Of a stretch of DNA of 64,000 nt, positions 9,018-18,190 are shown piece by piece; the first letter of the stretch is position 1, and each line of letters begins with the position of its first letter. Below the pieces are notes generated by a model that did not search any database, had not been told where the DNA came from, and worked only from the letters and a program-made list of their open reading frames with translations. The stretch is from contig JAPPFD010000007.1 in NCBI GenBank assembly GCA_028823995.1, positions 26,278 to 90,277 of the forward strand, read 5' to 3'. The position numbers and the translations under genes were made by a program. The DNA comes from a bacterium. Lineage in GTDB: Bacteria > Actinomycetota > Acidimicrobiia > Spongiisociales > ZC4RG35.

Positions 9018-10117
9018 GAGATCTCGAGCACCGGGTCCCCGAGCACCTCGAAGTTCGGTTCGACGCCCAACCCCGGCCGGTCGGCGGCCTTCATCCTGCC
9101 CAAGTTCCTTCGGGGCGCCCCGGTGGCGGTCGACACCGTGACATAGGAGTTGAAGTCGGTGGCCGCGAAGTTGAACTCCGAGGGCGTCGACTGGGCCAGG
9201 TGAGCTATGGCGGCGGTGGTGATGTCGGACCCCCACGGGTCCTCGATGATCATCGGGATTCCCGACGCCACGCAGACGTCGCGCATCAGCCGGGCCTTGG
9301 TCAGTCCGCCCACCTTGGAGATCTTGAGATTGATCACGTCCATGGCGTCCTCCGAAAGGCCTCTCAGGAGAGTGTCGAGACCGTCTATGGTCTCATCCAG
9401 CACGAAGGGCCGGGAGGTGCGCCTGCGGACCGATAGGCACTCGGCGAAGGTGGCGCATGGTTGCTCGATGTACACGTCCAACTCCCCTACCGCGCCGACC
9501 ACCCGGGCCGCCTCATGGCGAGTCCAGCCGGTGTTGGCGTCAGCCACCAGGACATTGTCGTCGGGAAGTATCCGGCGGGCCGCATGGATGCGGGCGATGT
9601 CATCGTTGGGATCTCCCCCCACCTTCAACTGGAACACCCGGTACCCCTCCGCCTGGTACTTGGCCACGTTGGCCGCCATCTCATCGGGTGGTAGTTGGGA
9701 TATGGCGCGGTAGAGCGCCACGTTTTCTTGGGCCCGACCACCCAGCAGCGCGTAGACCGGCAGGCCGACGGACCTGCCCAGAATGTCCCAGCAGGCTATG
9801 TCGAGCGGCGCCTTGGCATGCGGATGGCCGAGCAGGGAGGCGTCCATGACCCGGTTGAGCCCGTTGACGTCCCTCGGGTCCATCCCGATCAGATGCGGGG
9901 CCAGTTCCGCCAATCCCGCCCGCACCCCCAGGGCGTGGGCAGGCAGGTAGGCAGGCCCCAGCGGGCAGCTTTCGGCGTATCCCGAGATCCCGGCGTCGGT
10001 CTCCACCTCGACGACCGTGTCATCGAACACCTCCACGAACCGGCCGTCGGACCACGTGTAGCGACCCTCGACCAGCGGAAGCCCGACCCGCCATGCCCGC
10101 ACAGCCGTGATCCTCAT
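9014..10117 (-). CDS. Enolase-superfamily enzyme (mandelate racemase/muconate lactonizing type)
   Basis: 367 residues, full length. Acid/base Lys165 (KVGG), Mg2+ ligands Asp193 (VADAN), Glu218 (IEQP) and Asp241 (LDE), and a second Lys265 in 'NLKISKVGG' match the MLE/dipeptide-epimerase branch with two opposed lysines. Members with this layout include cis-3-hydroxyproline dehydratases and proline-betaine epimerases. The overall wording resembles these, but the substrate is inference. Its end converges with the amidohydrolase: the stop codons overlap by three bases and the two genes share 4 bp. Confidence 0.87.
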   Translation of the reverse strand: MRITAVRAWRVGLPLVEGRYTWSDGRFVEVFDDTVVEVETDAGISGYAESCPLGPAYLPAHALGVRAGLAELAPHLIGMDPRDVNGLNRVMDASLLGHPHAKAPLDIACWDILGRSVGLPVYALLGGRAQENVALYRAISQLPPDEMAANVAKYQAEGYRVFQLKVGGDPNDDIARIHAARRILPDDNVLVADANTGWTRHEAARVVGAVGELDVYIEQPCATFAECLSVRRRTSRPFVLDETIDGLDTLLRGLSEDAMDVINLKISKVGGLTKARLMRDVCVASGIPMIIEDPWGSDITTAAIAHLAQSTPSEFNFAATDFNSYVTVSTATGAPRRNLGRMKAADRPGLGVEPNFEVLGDPVLEIS

Positions 10118-10127
10118 GGGCGCCTCC

Positions 10128-10862
10128 TCAATCCGACTGGTCGGTTCCCACGAGTTCAGGCATTCCCTTATAGAGACCCACCCCCAGCATGATCAGAAAA
10201 GCATTTGCCAGGTTTACGGACGCCGCAAACAGCAGGAAGAAAGTACCGGCCAAGCCGTAGAAGGGGCTGATGGCGGCGACGAACACCGTCGACACCAAAC
10301 AGGACAGGACTGTGAGGGCGCCGACAACCCGGTAAGAGGTGGAACGGAATCTCGGCAGAAGGCCGACGCCCAATCCCATGGCCCCCAGAAGAAAGGCGAT
10401 GAACCCCACAAAATTGAAGGCGCTTTGCATCTTCAGGAGCATCACGGCAAGAAAGTCGAGAAGTTGGGTCTGATCGGGTCCGGTACCCGCGCCGATCCCG
10501 TATGTCATGGTGTGGGCTGCGGTGTAGAACAACGTCCTGTCGATGATCGAGATGATCACTCCCAGCCCTATGGCCATGACCCCGAACCTGGCGATGGTGT
10601 CGTTGGCGCTCTCTCCGGCGGCCGTTTTACGCAACGCCAACAGCCCGTGGAGTTGTAAGACCAACCCAAAGACGCCAAAGGTGGCTGTGAAGATACTGAG
10701 GGCCGTGTTGTTCCGAACGGCTTCGCCGATGCCGATGAAGTCATCCGCGTCCGCAAAGTCGATCAGCGCCAGGCCGGGGGTGAAGAAGAGAGTCCCAATC
10801 ACCAGGCACGTGCCGATGACAAGCAACGCTCCCCCTATTCGGTTCTGGGGCGTTGTGATCAT
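10128..10862 (-). CDS. Multi-pass membrane protein, function unknown
   Basis: 244 residues starting [11 protein letters not shown] at 10862, behind a strong GAAGGAGGGAAG ribosome site; longer readings to 11009 are unnecessary. About six hydrophobic helices alternate with short loops (for example [51 protein letters not shown]). The 'L.LHGLLALR' motif also appears as 'LLMLHGFLALRR' in the membrane protein at 27765-28460, suggesting a shared small family. No catalytic or transport motif recognised. It lies downstream of the Ddn-like gene, across a 177-base gap. Confidence 0.7.
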   Translation of the reverse strand: MITTPQNRIGGALLVIGTCLVIGTLFFTPGLALIDFADADDFIGIGEAVRNNTALSIFTATFGVFGLVLQLHGLLALRKTAAGESANDTIARFGVMAIGLGVIISIIDRTLFYTAAHTMTYGIGAGTGPDQTQLLDFLAVMLLKMQSAFNFVGFIAFLLGAMGLGVGLLPRFRSTSYRVVGALTVLSCLVSTVFVAAISPFYGLAGTFFLLFAASVNLANAFLIMLGVGLYKGMPELVGTDQSD

Positions 10863-11039
10863 CTTCCCTCCTTCTCGGAAAGTGGCGTCGCCGGGAGCGG
10901 AGTTCAGGTCTGAGAGTAGTGGGTCCTCGATCTTCCCTGCATGAGCGGGGATCACTGTCAAACCGAAAAATGCTGCCGTCGGCCCCGGATTGCGGGATGT
11001 GACCACCACCCTCGATCCCCTCCTCGGCGGGTGCTCGGG

Positions 11040-11492
11040 TTAGGCCCGGCGGAGTGCGACGACCGGGATCTGGCGGTCGGTACCAGCGCGGTAGGCGGCA
11101 AAGCGGGAATTGGTCGCCACCACCCCCTCGAACAGCACGATCCGTTCTGCGCCCTCCGCGATCCGGGCCTGGGCCGAGAAACGCTCCCCTCTGACTTCAA
11201 CCACCACTTCAGGGTCAGACAGCAGGTTCCAAAACCACCCGGGATGGTGATCCTGGCCGTAGTTGGATGCAACCACGATCAACTCGTCTGACCCTTCGAA
11301 CCGGAAGTACAGCAGAGGCGAGGAGCGCCGCTTGCCGCTCTTCCGTCCCCTGGTCGTCAGGATGAGGACCCCCACGCCCTCCAGGCGGCTCAGAAGCCGG
11401 CCGCCGGAGAGCCGGAACAGGAACCGGTGCAGAGGCACGAAGAACCAGGCGATGACGAGACGCTTGTAGGTCGGCACGGCCGGCTTCTTCAT
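11040..11492 (-). CDS. Deazaflavin (F420)-dependent nitroreductase/quinone reductase, Ddn family
   Basis: 150 residues with the Ddn-type split-barrel wording: 'LEGVGVLILTTRGRKSGKRRSSPLLYF', 'LIVVASNYGQDHHPGWFWNLLSDPEVVVEV' and a basic C-terminus. Family members use reduced cofactor F420 to reduce quinones or nitro compounds, commonly in actinobacteria. An N-terminal hydrophobic stretch (VIAWFFVPLHRFLF) suggests membrane association. It starts 19 bases after the rtcB stop on the same strand, so co-transcription is possible. Confidence in family high; physiological substrate unknown. Confidence 0.85.
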   Translation of the reverse strand: MKKPAVPTYKRLVIAWFFVPLHRFLFRLSGGRLLSRLEGVGVLILTTRGRKSGKRRSSPLLYFRFEGSDELIVVASNYGQDHHPGWFWNLLSDPEVVVEVRGERFSAQARIAEGAERIVLFEGVVATNSRFAAYRAGTDRQIPVVALRRA

Positions 11493-11511
11493 GGGCTCAT
11501 TCCCCGACCGG

Positions 11512-12717
11512 TCATGTCCCCTTGTAGTTGATCCTGGCCACCAACCGGTGCTCGGCGGTCACCAGGTCAGACTGGTCCTCCATCACCTGGTCGATCGGCT
11601 TGTATGACCACGGGGACTCGTCGACCAACTTCCGCGCCCGGTGGGCCTCCCAGGCCTTTCCCGCCATCGCCTCGGTCAACTGCTCGGCTGTGAAGAGCTT
11701 CCTGGCGCGGTTCCGGGAGTGCACGCGTCCCGCGCCGTGGGCGGCGGAGAGGTAGGAGAGCGGGTTGCCCAGCCCCCGCACGATGTAGGAGTCGGTCCCC
11801 ATCGAACCGGGTATCACGCCGCGGTCATCCGATCCCGCCCTGATGGCGCCCTTCCTGGTCACCCACACCCTGCGGCCGCCATGTCTCTCCAGAGCGGCGT
11901 AGTTGTGATGGCAGTTAATCATCTCCAGCAACTCCACGGTCCCCAGGTGTTTCCTGAGCGCTCCCCAGACCACGTCCAGTATCAGTTCCCGGTTTCTCCA
12001 CGCGTAGGACTGGGCCCACAGCATCTGCCGGATGTACACGTCGAACAGGTCGTCGTCGGCCAGGTAGTAGGCCAGATCCCGGGTGGCTCTCCTTCCCCCG
12101 GCGGCGCACACCCGGGCGGAGGCGGCGATGTGGTGGGTGGCTATCCGGTTGCCGATGCCCCGGCTCCCGGTGTGCAGCACTATCCAGAGCCGCCCGAGTT
12201 CATCCGACGACACCTCCACGAAGTGGTTTCCACCACCCAGGGTGCCCAGTTGCTTTCCCACCCTCCCAGCGGTGCCTTTGGCTTTCGGCACCATCTCCGG
12301 GTGGGGGATCGGGTTCTCCCCCAGCCACCTTCGAGCCTCCGGTGAGGCAGCCTGGTGCCAGTCGAAGCCGGCCGGCACCCCCCGGCGGATCTCCCGGAGA
12401 ACTTCCTGCGGGGAATCGAGGTCCTCCAGGCGCCGGTTGGTGAGAGCGGCGATCATGCCGCACCCTATGTCCACCCCCACCGCGGCCGGGATTATGGCGT
12501 CTTCGGTGACTATCACCGACCCCACCGTGGCGCCCTTCCCCAGGTGGGCATCCGGCATCAGGGCCACCGGGCCCGCCAGCACCGGACTCCGCGAGGTCTC
12601 CAACGCCTGCTTCCTGGTCTGGGGGTCCAGGATCGACGCCCAGTTGCGGACCCCCGCACCGCCCCCGCGGCCAGAATCCAAGAGCCGTCCCCGGGGACTC
12701 CCGCTGGTTGCCACCAT
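11512..12717 (-). CDS. rtcB: RNA-splicing ligase RtcB
   Basis: 401 residues from ATG 12717. RtcB ligates RNA 2',3'-cyclic phosphate or 3'-phosphate ends to 5'-OH ends through a GMP-histidine intermediate, with Mn2+. Visible family residues are the metal Cys86 in DIGCGM, N164-H165 in GGGNHF, His182 in LHTGSRGIG, and the guanylylated His in 'AAHGAGRVHSR'. Length fits the roughly 400-residue bacterial family. Neighbours on the other side (macro domain, deaminase) could process nucleotides or RNA ends, but no operon joins them. No Archease or RtcA gene is nearby. Confidence 0.93.
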   Translation of the reverse strand: MVATSGSPRGRLLDSGRGGGAGVRNWASILDPQTRKQALETSRSPVLAGPVALMPDAHLGKGATVGSVIVTEDAIIPAAVGVDIGCGMIAALTNRRLEDLDSPQEVLREIRRGVPAGFDWHQAASPEARRWLGENPIPHPEMVPKAKGTAGRVGKQLGTLGGGNHFVEVSSDELGRLWIVLHTGSRGIGNRIATHHIAASARVCAAGGRRATRDLAYYLADDDLFDVYIRQMLWAQSYAWRNRELILDVVWGALRKHLGTVELLEMINCHHNYAALERHGGRRVWVTRKGAIRAGSDDRGVIPGSMGTDSYIVRGLGNPLSYLSAAHGAGRVHSRNRARKLFTAEQLTEAMAGKAWEAHRARKLVDESPWSYKPIDQVMEDQSDLVTAEHRLVARINYKGT

Positions 12718-12792
12718 GGCCCTTGACCCTACCGACCGAACCGGAGGCCGCTGACCCAATTTGCCCCCTTGACAGAAGTCACGCGGGGAGCG

Positions 12793-12810
12793 GCAACTAT
12801 AGTTGGCGAC
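12793..12810. promoter_or_regulatory. Copy 1 of an 18-base repeated element containing a perfect palindrome
   Basis: GCAACTATAGTTGGCGAC, with the internal palindrome CAACTATAGTTG, lies upstream of the lipoprotein gene. It recurs with 17 of 18 matches at 14334-14351, upstream of the macro-domain gene. Position before two same-strand starts suggests a shared operator or promoter element. Confidence 0.45.
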
Positions 12811-12830
12811 CGATAACGGCTGTGAAAAGT

Positions 12831-14294
12831 ATGTACAAGAGAGTTGAGGGTAGAGCGCGCGCCAGCCGAGGGCATCCCGCTCCGGTCCCACCCGGAGAGG
12901 CATGGGTCCAGCGGGATCCCCCGTGCCCCAGGGATGGGCCCAATGCGGCGGACAGCCGGAAGGGTCTTGAAAGGAAAGCGGCTGCGCTCGCAGCATTGAT
13001 GTTGCTGGGCGCGGGCTGTGCCGGCGGGGAGGATGTCGAGAACCCTGGGTCTGCATCCTCTGAAGGGCCCGTGCAGGAGGTAGTGGGCCCGGCCGGGCTT
13101 GAGCGATGCGAGGACGTGGCCGCGGTGACACCCAGTCTTGAAGGGAACCTCGGCGCCCGGCAGAACCCCGACCCAGCGGTGATGGATTTGATCGGCGCCT
13201 ATCGGGACGAGCATGCCGGCACCTTCGGGGGGACGTGGATCGACCGGGCATACCGTGTTGTGGTGGTGGCCTTCACCGACGACCCGGAAGCGCATCGGGA
13301 GGCGATCCTGACCTATCCCCCTCCCGGTGGCGATTCCGAAGCCGATCTGAGGCCGCTTGGTGAGCAGAGCGAGGTGACCATCGATGTTGTCCAGGTCCGG
13401 TACAGCAAGGCCGAACTGGAGGGTATGCATCAGCAGATCATGGGCGCCGTGTCGGGTCGGGACTTCGCTGACTCGCTGATGACATTGGTCCTGATCACCA
13501 AGAACCGTCTAAACCTCAGCTTGTTCAATCCGCCCGAGGGAACTCTCGATGAACTTGTGGAGCTGGTGCCTGATGTGGGTGCAGTCTGTATTTCGGTTTC
13601 CTACCTCCCAGAACAACCAACGGGGCCACTTGAGCTGATTCCCGACCTCGATGTGGAGGATCCGCTGGTCATCTGCCACGGTATCCCGCCAGTGCCCTAC
13701 TCGCGGCTGGTCGACCCGCCTCCGATCGACCAGGTCGACCACCCGGCCGTGGAAGCCCTGCGTGCCGAACTCGAGGCTCCGGGCGCTGAGCCGATGCCGA
13801 CGGGCCGCTGGGTGGTGATCAGCATCGGCGACGATCTCGCCACCTTCGCCGCCCTGTCCCCGGACTCCTTCGGCCATGCGGAATTCCGACGCCACGGGGA
13901 CAGGTGGCGATTAGGGGGAGTAGGAATCGGTCCCTCCTGCGAACCCACCGTGGCGCTTCCCGATGGGCTCAACCGGCTCAACCGAGTCGCTATCAGTCTC
14001 GACCCCGGCTCGCCGCCCGATCCCGACAGCAGAACCATCCATGTGCTGGCTACTGAGCAGGCATGCGCAAGCGGGCGAGAGATGGGAGACGATCTCCAAG
14101 GTCCCCAAGTGGTTGAAACCGACTCCGCAGTACTGATCGCCTTCGTGGCCATCCCGCTCGCCGAGCGTTTGGTCAACTGCCAGGGAAACCCGTCCACCCC
14201 GGTGACCATCGAACTGAGCCGACCGCTCGGAGACCGCACGATATACGACGGACTCTACGTTCCCCCCAAACCGCTGGAACCCGAAAGCGAGTAA
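12831..14294 (+). CDS. Putative lipoprotein, function unknown
   Basis: 487 residues from ATG 12831, the only ATG start near the sequence; no better start lies closer to the hydrophobic segment. The segment '[24 protein letters not shown]' is a clear lipobox (LGAGC), but it starts about 48 residues in. This leaves an unusually long n-region and suggests either a later non-standard start or a small frameshift near 12950. The mature part (about 430 residues) has mixed alpha/beta wording without recognised domain. Likely anchored to the outer face of the membrane. Confidence 0.6.
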   Translation: MYKRVEGRARASRGHPAPVPPGEAWVQRDPPCPRDGPNAADSRKGLERKAAALAALMLLGAGCAGGEDVENPGSASSEGPVQEVVGPAGLERCEDVAAVTPSLEGNLGARQNPDPAVMDLIGAYRDEHAGTFGGTWIDRAYRVVVVAFTDDPEAHREAILTYPPPGGDSEADLRPLGEQSEVTIDVVQVRYSKAELEGMHQQIMGAVSGRDFADSLMTLVLITKNRLNLSLFNPPEGTLDELVELVPDVGAVCISVSYLPEQPTGPLELIPDLDVEDPLVICHGIPPVPYSRLVDPPPIDQVDHPAVEALRAELEAPGAEPMPTGRWVVISIGDDLATFAALSPDSFGHAEFRRHGDRWRLGGVGIGPSCEPTVALPDGLNRLNRVAISLDPGSPPDPDSRTIHVLATEQACASGREMGDDLQGPQVVETDSAVLIAFVAIPLAERLVNCQGNPSTPVTIELSRPLGDRTIYDGLYVPPKPLEPESE

Positions 14295-14333
14295 AGCGAC
14301 CGGAGCAAGCACGGCCGGGCCCTCGAGGGCGCC

Positions 14334-14351
14334 GCAACTACAGTTGGCGAC
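14334..14351. promoter_or_regulatory. Copy 2 of the 18-base repeated element
   Basis: GCAACTACAGTTGGCGAC differs at one base from the element at 12793-12810. It ends 38 bases before the macro-domain start codon at 14390. The one-base difference breaks the central TATA palindrome. Confidence 0.45.
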
Positions 14352-14389
14352 GTGAAGGCGTCTCGAAGCGACTGGCAGACTGCCTGATC

Positions 14390-14902
14390 ATGGCTGCTCT
14401 TGAGACTCCGGGTCCGGTTCTCACCATCCACATGGGGGACATCACCAAGCTGGAAGTGGACGCAATAGTGAACGCGGCCAATAACACGCTGCTCGGCGGC
14501 GGCGGGGTGGACGGGGCCATCCACCGAGCCGCCGGACCCCGGCTCCTCGAGTACTGCCGCACCCTGGGAGGGTGCGAGACGGGCCAAGCCAAGGTCACGC
14601 CCGGTTTCGGTCTGCCGGCCCGGTGGGTGATCCACACCGTCGGACCGGTGTGGCGGGGCGGCGGCGGGGGCGAGCCGGAGCTATTGGCCTCCTGCTACCG
14701 GGAGTCGCTGGCCCGCGCCGACGAGGTAGGTGCTGCGACCATCGCTTTTCCGGCCATCTCCACCGGCGTGTACGCGTACCCCCTCGAAGACGCCGCCACG
14801 ACGGCTATCGAGGCGGTTCGCTCCACACCCACGGATGTGACCCAAGTCACATTCGTCGCCTTCGACCAGAAGACCCTGGAAGCCTACGCCGACCGTCTCT
14901 GA
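14390..14902 (+). CDS. Macro-domain protein (O-acetyl-ADP-ribose deacetylase type)
   Basis: 170 residues, a single macro domain of normal length. The ADP-ribose pocket is visible as '[26 protein letters not shown]' (Asn-Ala-Ala-Asn, then the Gly-rich loop with Asp) and the second loop '[12 protein letters not shown]'. YmdB/MacroD-type enzymes remove acetyl from O-acetyl-ADP-ribose or ADP-ribose from proteins. The conserved Asn/Asp/Gly residues argue for an active enzyme. The start at 14390 lacks a strong ribosome site and may be near-leaderless. Confidence 0.9.
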   Translation: MAALETPGPVLTIHMGDITKLEVDAIVNAANNTLLGGGGVDGAIHRAAGPRLLEYCRTLGGCETGQAKVTPGFGLPARWVIHTVGPVWRGGGGGEPELLASCYRESLARADEVGAATIAFPAISTGVYAYPLEDAATTAIEAVRSTPTDVTQVTFVAFDQKTLEAYADRL

Positions 14903-14981
14903 GGGTTCCTCCGCCTCCACCACGAATGGGTCTGAATGGATACCCCCGCAGGGACTCGCACAGCTTGCCCTCCCGTTTAGC

Positions 14982-15512
14982 ATGAATGTCATGGGGGAAA
15001 CGGACTCGGGACACCTGAGCGCACTGGACGGACGGCTCCTGCGCCGGGCCATCCAGCTATCGGCCAGTGCAGCCGCCAAGGGAAACATGGCATTCGGCGC
15101 CCTTCTCGGAGACCCGGAAGGCAACATCCTCCTCGAAGCCGAGAACACGACGTTCACCGAACTGAATCCCCTCAACCACGCCGAGACCAACCTGGTCAAC
15201 ATGGCGGTCGCCTCCCTCGACCCGGAGTTGATCGCCGCCGCCACTCTCTACACCAGTTGCGAACCCTGCGCCATGTGCAGCGGCGCCATGTACTGGGGCG
15301 GGATTAACCGGACGGTGTACGCGATGTCAGAACACGACCTGCTGGACATCACGGGCGTCAGCGACCACTGCCCGACCATGCGGGGAGTGGGTTGTCGCGC
15401 CATCCTCAACAGCGGCCAGCGTCACATCGAGGTAAGCGGGCCTCATCTGGTCGAGGAGGCATGCGCAGTCCAACTCGACTACTTTGCGGCCCGGCCTCCG
15501 GAGAGTTCATAG
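14982..15512 (+). CDS. Nucleoside deaminase (cytidine/deoxycytidylate deaminase superfamily)
   Basis: 176 residues. Zinc-dependent deaminase signature: H66-A-E68 (NHAETN) and P95-C96-x-x-C99 (CEPCAMC), with Glu68 as proton shuttle. The 'GNMAFGALL' and 'GAMYWGGI' segments match the guanine/tRNA-adenosine deaminase branch. Substrate could be guanine, adenosine or another nucleobase; the Asn before HAE and small size favour a free-base or nucleoside enzyme over TadA, without certainty. ATG 14982 is used; ATG 14991 is an alternative. Confidence 0.85.
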   Translation: MNVMGETDSGHLSALDGRLLRRAIQLSASAAAKGNMAFGALLGDPEGNILLEAENTTFTELNPLNHAETNLVNMAVASLDPELIAAATLYTSCEPCAMCSGAMYWGGINRTVYAMSEHDLLDITGVSDHCPTMRGVGCRAILNSGQRHIEVSGPHLVEEACAVQLDYFAARPPESS

Positions 15513-15827
15513 AAACTCATCTCCCGATGACGAAGCCAAGGGAATTCGGGGTCCATGACGTTTATCCCCCCTCCCGCTTCTAACCGCTGATCTCCCCGGG
15601 GACACTCGACAAGCCAATCCCCGGCCCCGGGTCTTAGCAGTCACCGAGCAGGAATACTTCCGGTGTGGTGGACCGGTGGTTGTTCAGACGTTCTCCATGG
15701 TTCCCACCGCTCCCTTCGCCCGACGGCGCCCGCACGGGACAACTAAGTCCGCCTGACATATTTGAGCAACATTTCGTTGCCACAGTGAATGGCATCACAC
15801 AGACCTTCAAGCGAAAGGAGTGAACCG
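15513..15827. other. Intergenic region upstream of repeat lipoprotein A
   Basis: 315 bases. The first 240 show no gene or clear structure. The last about 75 bases carry the promoter/leader block that is shared with the paralogous lipoprotein at 40686, annotated separately. Confidence 0.4.
15755..15827 (+). promoter_or_regulatory. Conserved leader of repeat lipoprotein A
   Basis: The block begins GACATATTTGAGCAACATT and ends with the ribosome site GAAAGGAG. It aligns with 40617-40685 upstream of the paralogue: shared GACATATTT, GCAACATT, a GGCAT core and CTTCAAG-AAAGGAG. Conservation outside coding sequence implies a common promoter. It contains the inverted repeat GCAAC-N5-GTTGC. Confidence 0.55.
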
Positions 15828-17279
15828 ATGAAGTTAAAGAAGTTTCTGACCAAGACCTCCGTGATTGGGGTGGCGATAGGCGCCATGCTCAGCATGGGGG
15901 TGCTGGTCGCCTGCGGGGACGACACAGAGTCCCGGGGCGGCCAGGAGACCGGCGGCGCCGAAGGCTCTGGCGAGCACGGCGCCGCCGGGGAGGCCGGCGG
16001 CGAAGGCGGCGGCGGAAGCGAAGAGGCCAGCGGAACCATGTTGGCCCCCGACGAGACCTTCGACACGGTCCGGGCAGGCGCCCGGCTGATGATGCGCTAC
16101 GACGCACCGAGCAACTCCTTCACGGGCACCGTTGAGAACACCACCAACAACGTCCTCACCCGAGTGAGGATCGAGGTGCATCTCTCCAACGGCGTGGAAC
16201 TCGGTCCGACAACTCCCGTGGACCTGGCCCCGGGCGAGGTGATTGCGGTCGCCCTGCCCGCCACGCCGGAACCGTTCACCGGATGGACTCCCCACGCCGA
16301 GGTCGGCAGCGGCGAAGGCGGCGGAGGCGAGGGCAGCGAGTCCGGCGGCGAAGGCGGCGCCGAAGGTCCCGAGGGCAGTCCCGAGGGCAGCGGCGCCGAA
16401 CTCAACGAGGCGGCCATGTCGAGCCCTATCGTTCCCCTCTCACAGACGTGGGAAGGAAACCTCGGGGGACTGGCCATCTCTGCCCGATACGACGCCGCAA
16501 CCCAGACGGTCTACTCGACGGTGGAAAACACCACCTCCCAGGTCCTCTGCTACGTGCAGGCCGAACCTCACCTGAAGTCGGGGACGACGACGGTCGGGGA
16601 ACTCGGCCCGGACGTACTGGGGCATCTCAGCCCCGGACAGGTGGCCACGACAGCGGTGGCGGTTTCCAGTGAACCGTCCCTGGCGGGGGTCTCCTTCGAC
16701 GGGTACGTCGTCCACATGGAGATCTTCGACTGCGCCGGCTCCGGCCCCGTGCCTCACACAGGAGGCGAGGGCGGTGAAGGCGGCGGTGGCGAAGGCGCTG
16801 GGGGCGAAGGGCACGGTCCCGGTGGCGAAGGCGGCAGCGAAGGCGGCGGCGAAGGCTCGGAGACCGGATCCTCCGGTGGTGAAGAGGGCAGCGGAAACAT
16901 GCTGGCCTTGAACGAGACCTTCGACACCGTCCGTGCCGGCGCCCGGTTGATCCTGAACTACGACGCCCAGAGCAACTCGTTCAAGGGCACCGTGGAGAAC
17001 ACGACCAACAACACCCTGACCCGGGTCAGGATCGAGGTCCATCTCTCGAACGGGACGGAACTCGGTCCGACCACCCCGGTGGACATGGCCCCCGGCCAGG
17101 TGCTGGCGGTCAACCTTCCCGCCACGGCTGAACCCTTCACCGGCTGGGTACCCCATGCCGAGGTCGGCAGCGGCGAAGGCGGCGGGGAGCACGGCAGCGA
17201 ATCCGGCGGTGGTGAAGGCAGCGGCGAACACGGCTCCGGCGGAGAGCACGGCGGCAGCGGCGAAGGCGGCGGCGGCTGA
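15828..17279 (+). CDS. Gly/Glu-rich repeat lipoprotein A
   Basis: 483 residues from ATG 15828, seven bases after GAAAGGAG. A lipoprotein signal ends at LVAC (Cys about 29). Three beta-rich modules of about 95 residues follow, joined by GEGG/GSEGG linkers. Modules 1 and 3 are near-identical ('FDTVRAGARL', 'GTVENTTNN.LTRVRIEVHLSNG.ELGPTTPVD.APG'). Module 2 is diverged ('GNLGGLAISARYDAATQTVYSTVENTTSQVLCYVQAEPHL') and ends with 'EIFDCAGSGPVPH'. The module resembles FxLYD-like extracellular beta-sandwiches, but no family is certain. Paralogue of 40686-42170. Likely surface-exposed; function unknown. Confidence 0.8.
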   Translation: MKLKKFLTKTSVIGVAIGAMLSMGVLVACGDDTESRGGQETGGAEGSGEHGAAGEAGGEGGGGSEEASGTMLAPDETFDTVRAGARLMMRYDAPSNSFTGTVENTTNNVLTRVRIEVHLSNGVELGPTTPVDLAPGEVIAVALPATPEPFTGWTPHAEVGSGEGGGGEGSESGGEGGAEGPEGSPEGSGAELNEAAMSSPIVPLSQTWEGNLGGLAISARYDAATQTVYSTVENTTSQVLCYVQAEPHLKSGTTTVGELGPDVLGHLSPGQVATTAVAVSSEPSLAGVSFDGYVVHMEIFDCAGSGPVPHTGGEGGEGGGGEGAGGEGHGPGGEGGSEGGGEGSETGSSGGEEGSGNMLALNETFDTVRAGARLILNYDAQSNSFKGTVENTTNNTLTRVRIEVHLSNGTELGPTTPVDMAPGQVLAVNLPATAEPFTGWVPHAEVGSGEGGGEHGSESGGGEGSGEHGSGGEHGGSGEGGGG

Positions 17280-17305
17280 CGACTCCTACGGACACCGACA
17301 ACGGA

Positions 17306-17336
17306 GGCTCCGGTTCCGACATTCGGAACCGGAGCC
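17306..17336 (+). terminator. Perfect 14-bp hairpin after repeat lipoprotein A
   Basis: Arms GGCTCCGGTTCCGA and TCGGAACCGGAGCC enclose a 3-base loop, 27 bases after the stop codon. No T-tract follows. A matching hairpin with the same arms lies after the paralogue at 42198-42232. Confidence 0.7.
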
Positions 17337-17512
17337 TTCACGCGGAGGATCAGAGATGACGTCATCGAAGACCGGTGACAGGAGCGAAGGAGTGATCCGG
17401 AAGAAATGTCAAGACCCGAACAGCGATATTCTGAAAACGGACACACCCGGTGGCCAGGTGGGAGCTCTCGTAAGGGATCTCCCTCCGGAGTGGCTCCCTG
17501 TTAGGACTGCTG

Positions 17513-18190
17513 ATGAACGACATAGTGCTGATTGTCGAAGACAACAAGAGGATCGCCAACTGGGTGAAGGTGTACTTCGAGCGGGCCGGGTTCACCGCCG
17601 AGGTCGCCCATGACGGTCGATCCGGCCTGTCCATGGCCCGCCGCCTGCTTCCGGACCTGGTGATCCTCGACCTCAACCTTCCCCGCCTCGATGGCGTGGA
17701 GGTGTGCCGGATCCTGCGTGGCGAGTCGGACGTGCCGATCATCATGCTGACCGCCAGGGAGACCCCCGCCGAACGCATCATCGGGCTGGACAGCGGCGCC
17801 GACGACTACATCATCAAACCCTTCGACCCCGACGAGGTGGTGGCGCGGGCCAACGCGGTCCTCCGGCGCGTCAGGGACAGAGTCCAGCAGGTCCTGACCC
17901 GGGGAGCCATCACCCTGAACGAGACCACCCGGAGCGTAACGGTCGACGCCGAACCCGTGCCGGTGACTCAGGCGCAACTCGCCCTGCTGTCGACCTTCAT
18001 GCGCCATCCCAACCAGGTACTCACCCGCTACCAGTTGATATACCTCACCTTCGGCTACGACTTCGAGGGGTACGAACGGGCTATCGACAGCCAGGTGGCC
18101 CGCCTGCGGAAGAAGATCGACCGGGGCGGCCACCAGCCCATCCGGACCGTGTACGGCGCCGGCTACAAGTTCGTGACGGAGGACCGCTGA
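17513..18190 (+). CDS. OmpR/PhoB-family response regulator
   Basis: 225 residues. Receiver domain (1-115) with acidic pocket (VED at 8-10), phosphoacceptor Asp53 (LVILDLN), Thr80 and Lys102 (YIIKPF). The C-terminal winged-helix DNA-binding domain (about 125-222) ends with 'DSQVARLRKKID...IRTVYGAGYKF'. It overlaps the kinase start by one base (ATG within TGATG), so the two are translationally coupled. The signal and regulon are unknown; the adjacent transporter at 19747 or lipoprotein upstream are possible targets. Confidence 0.93.
   Translation: MNDIVLIVEDNKRIANWVKVYFERAGFTAEVAHDGRSGLSMARRLLPDLVILDLNLPRLDGVEVCRILRGESDVPIIMLTARETPAERIIGLDSGADDYIIKPFDPDEVVARANAVLRRVRDRVQQVLTRGAITLNETTRSVTVDAEPVPVTQAQLALLSTFMRHPNQVLTRYQLIYLTFGYDFEGYERAIDSQVARLRKKIDRGGHQPIRTVYGAGYKFVTEDR

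Noticed and set aside
12774..12800. TTGACA ... TATAGT as a sigma-70 promoter upstream of the lipoprotein
   Set aside because: The spacing between hexamers is about 23 bases, too long for a standard promoter; the TATAGT is part of the repeated palindrome.
16283..16672. Arg-rich alternative-frame proteins within the repeat lipoproteins
   Set aside because: Artefacts of GEGG-type codon repetition read in another frame.
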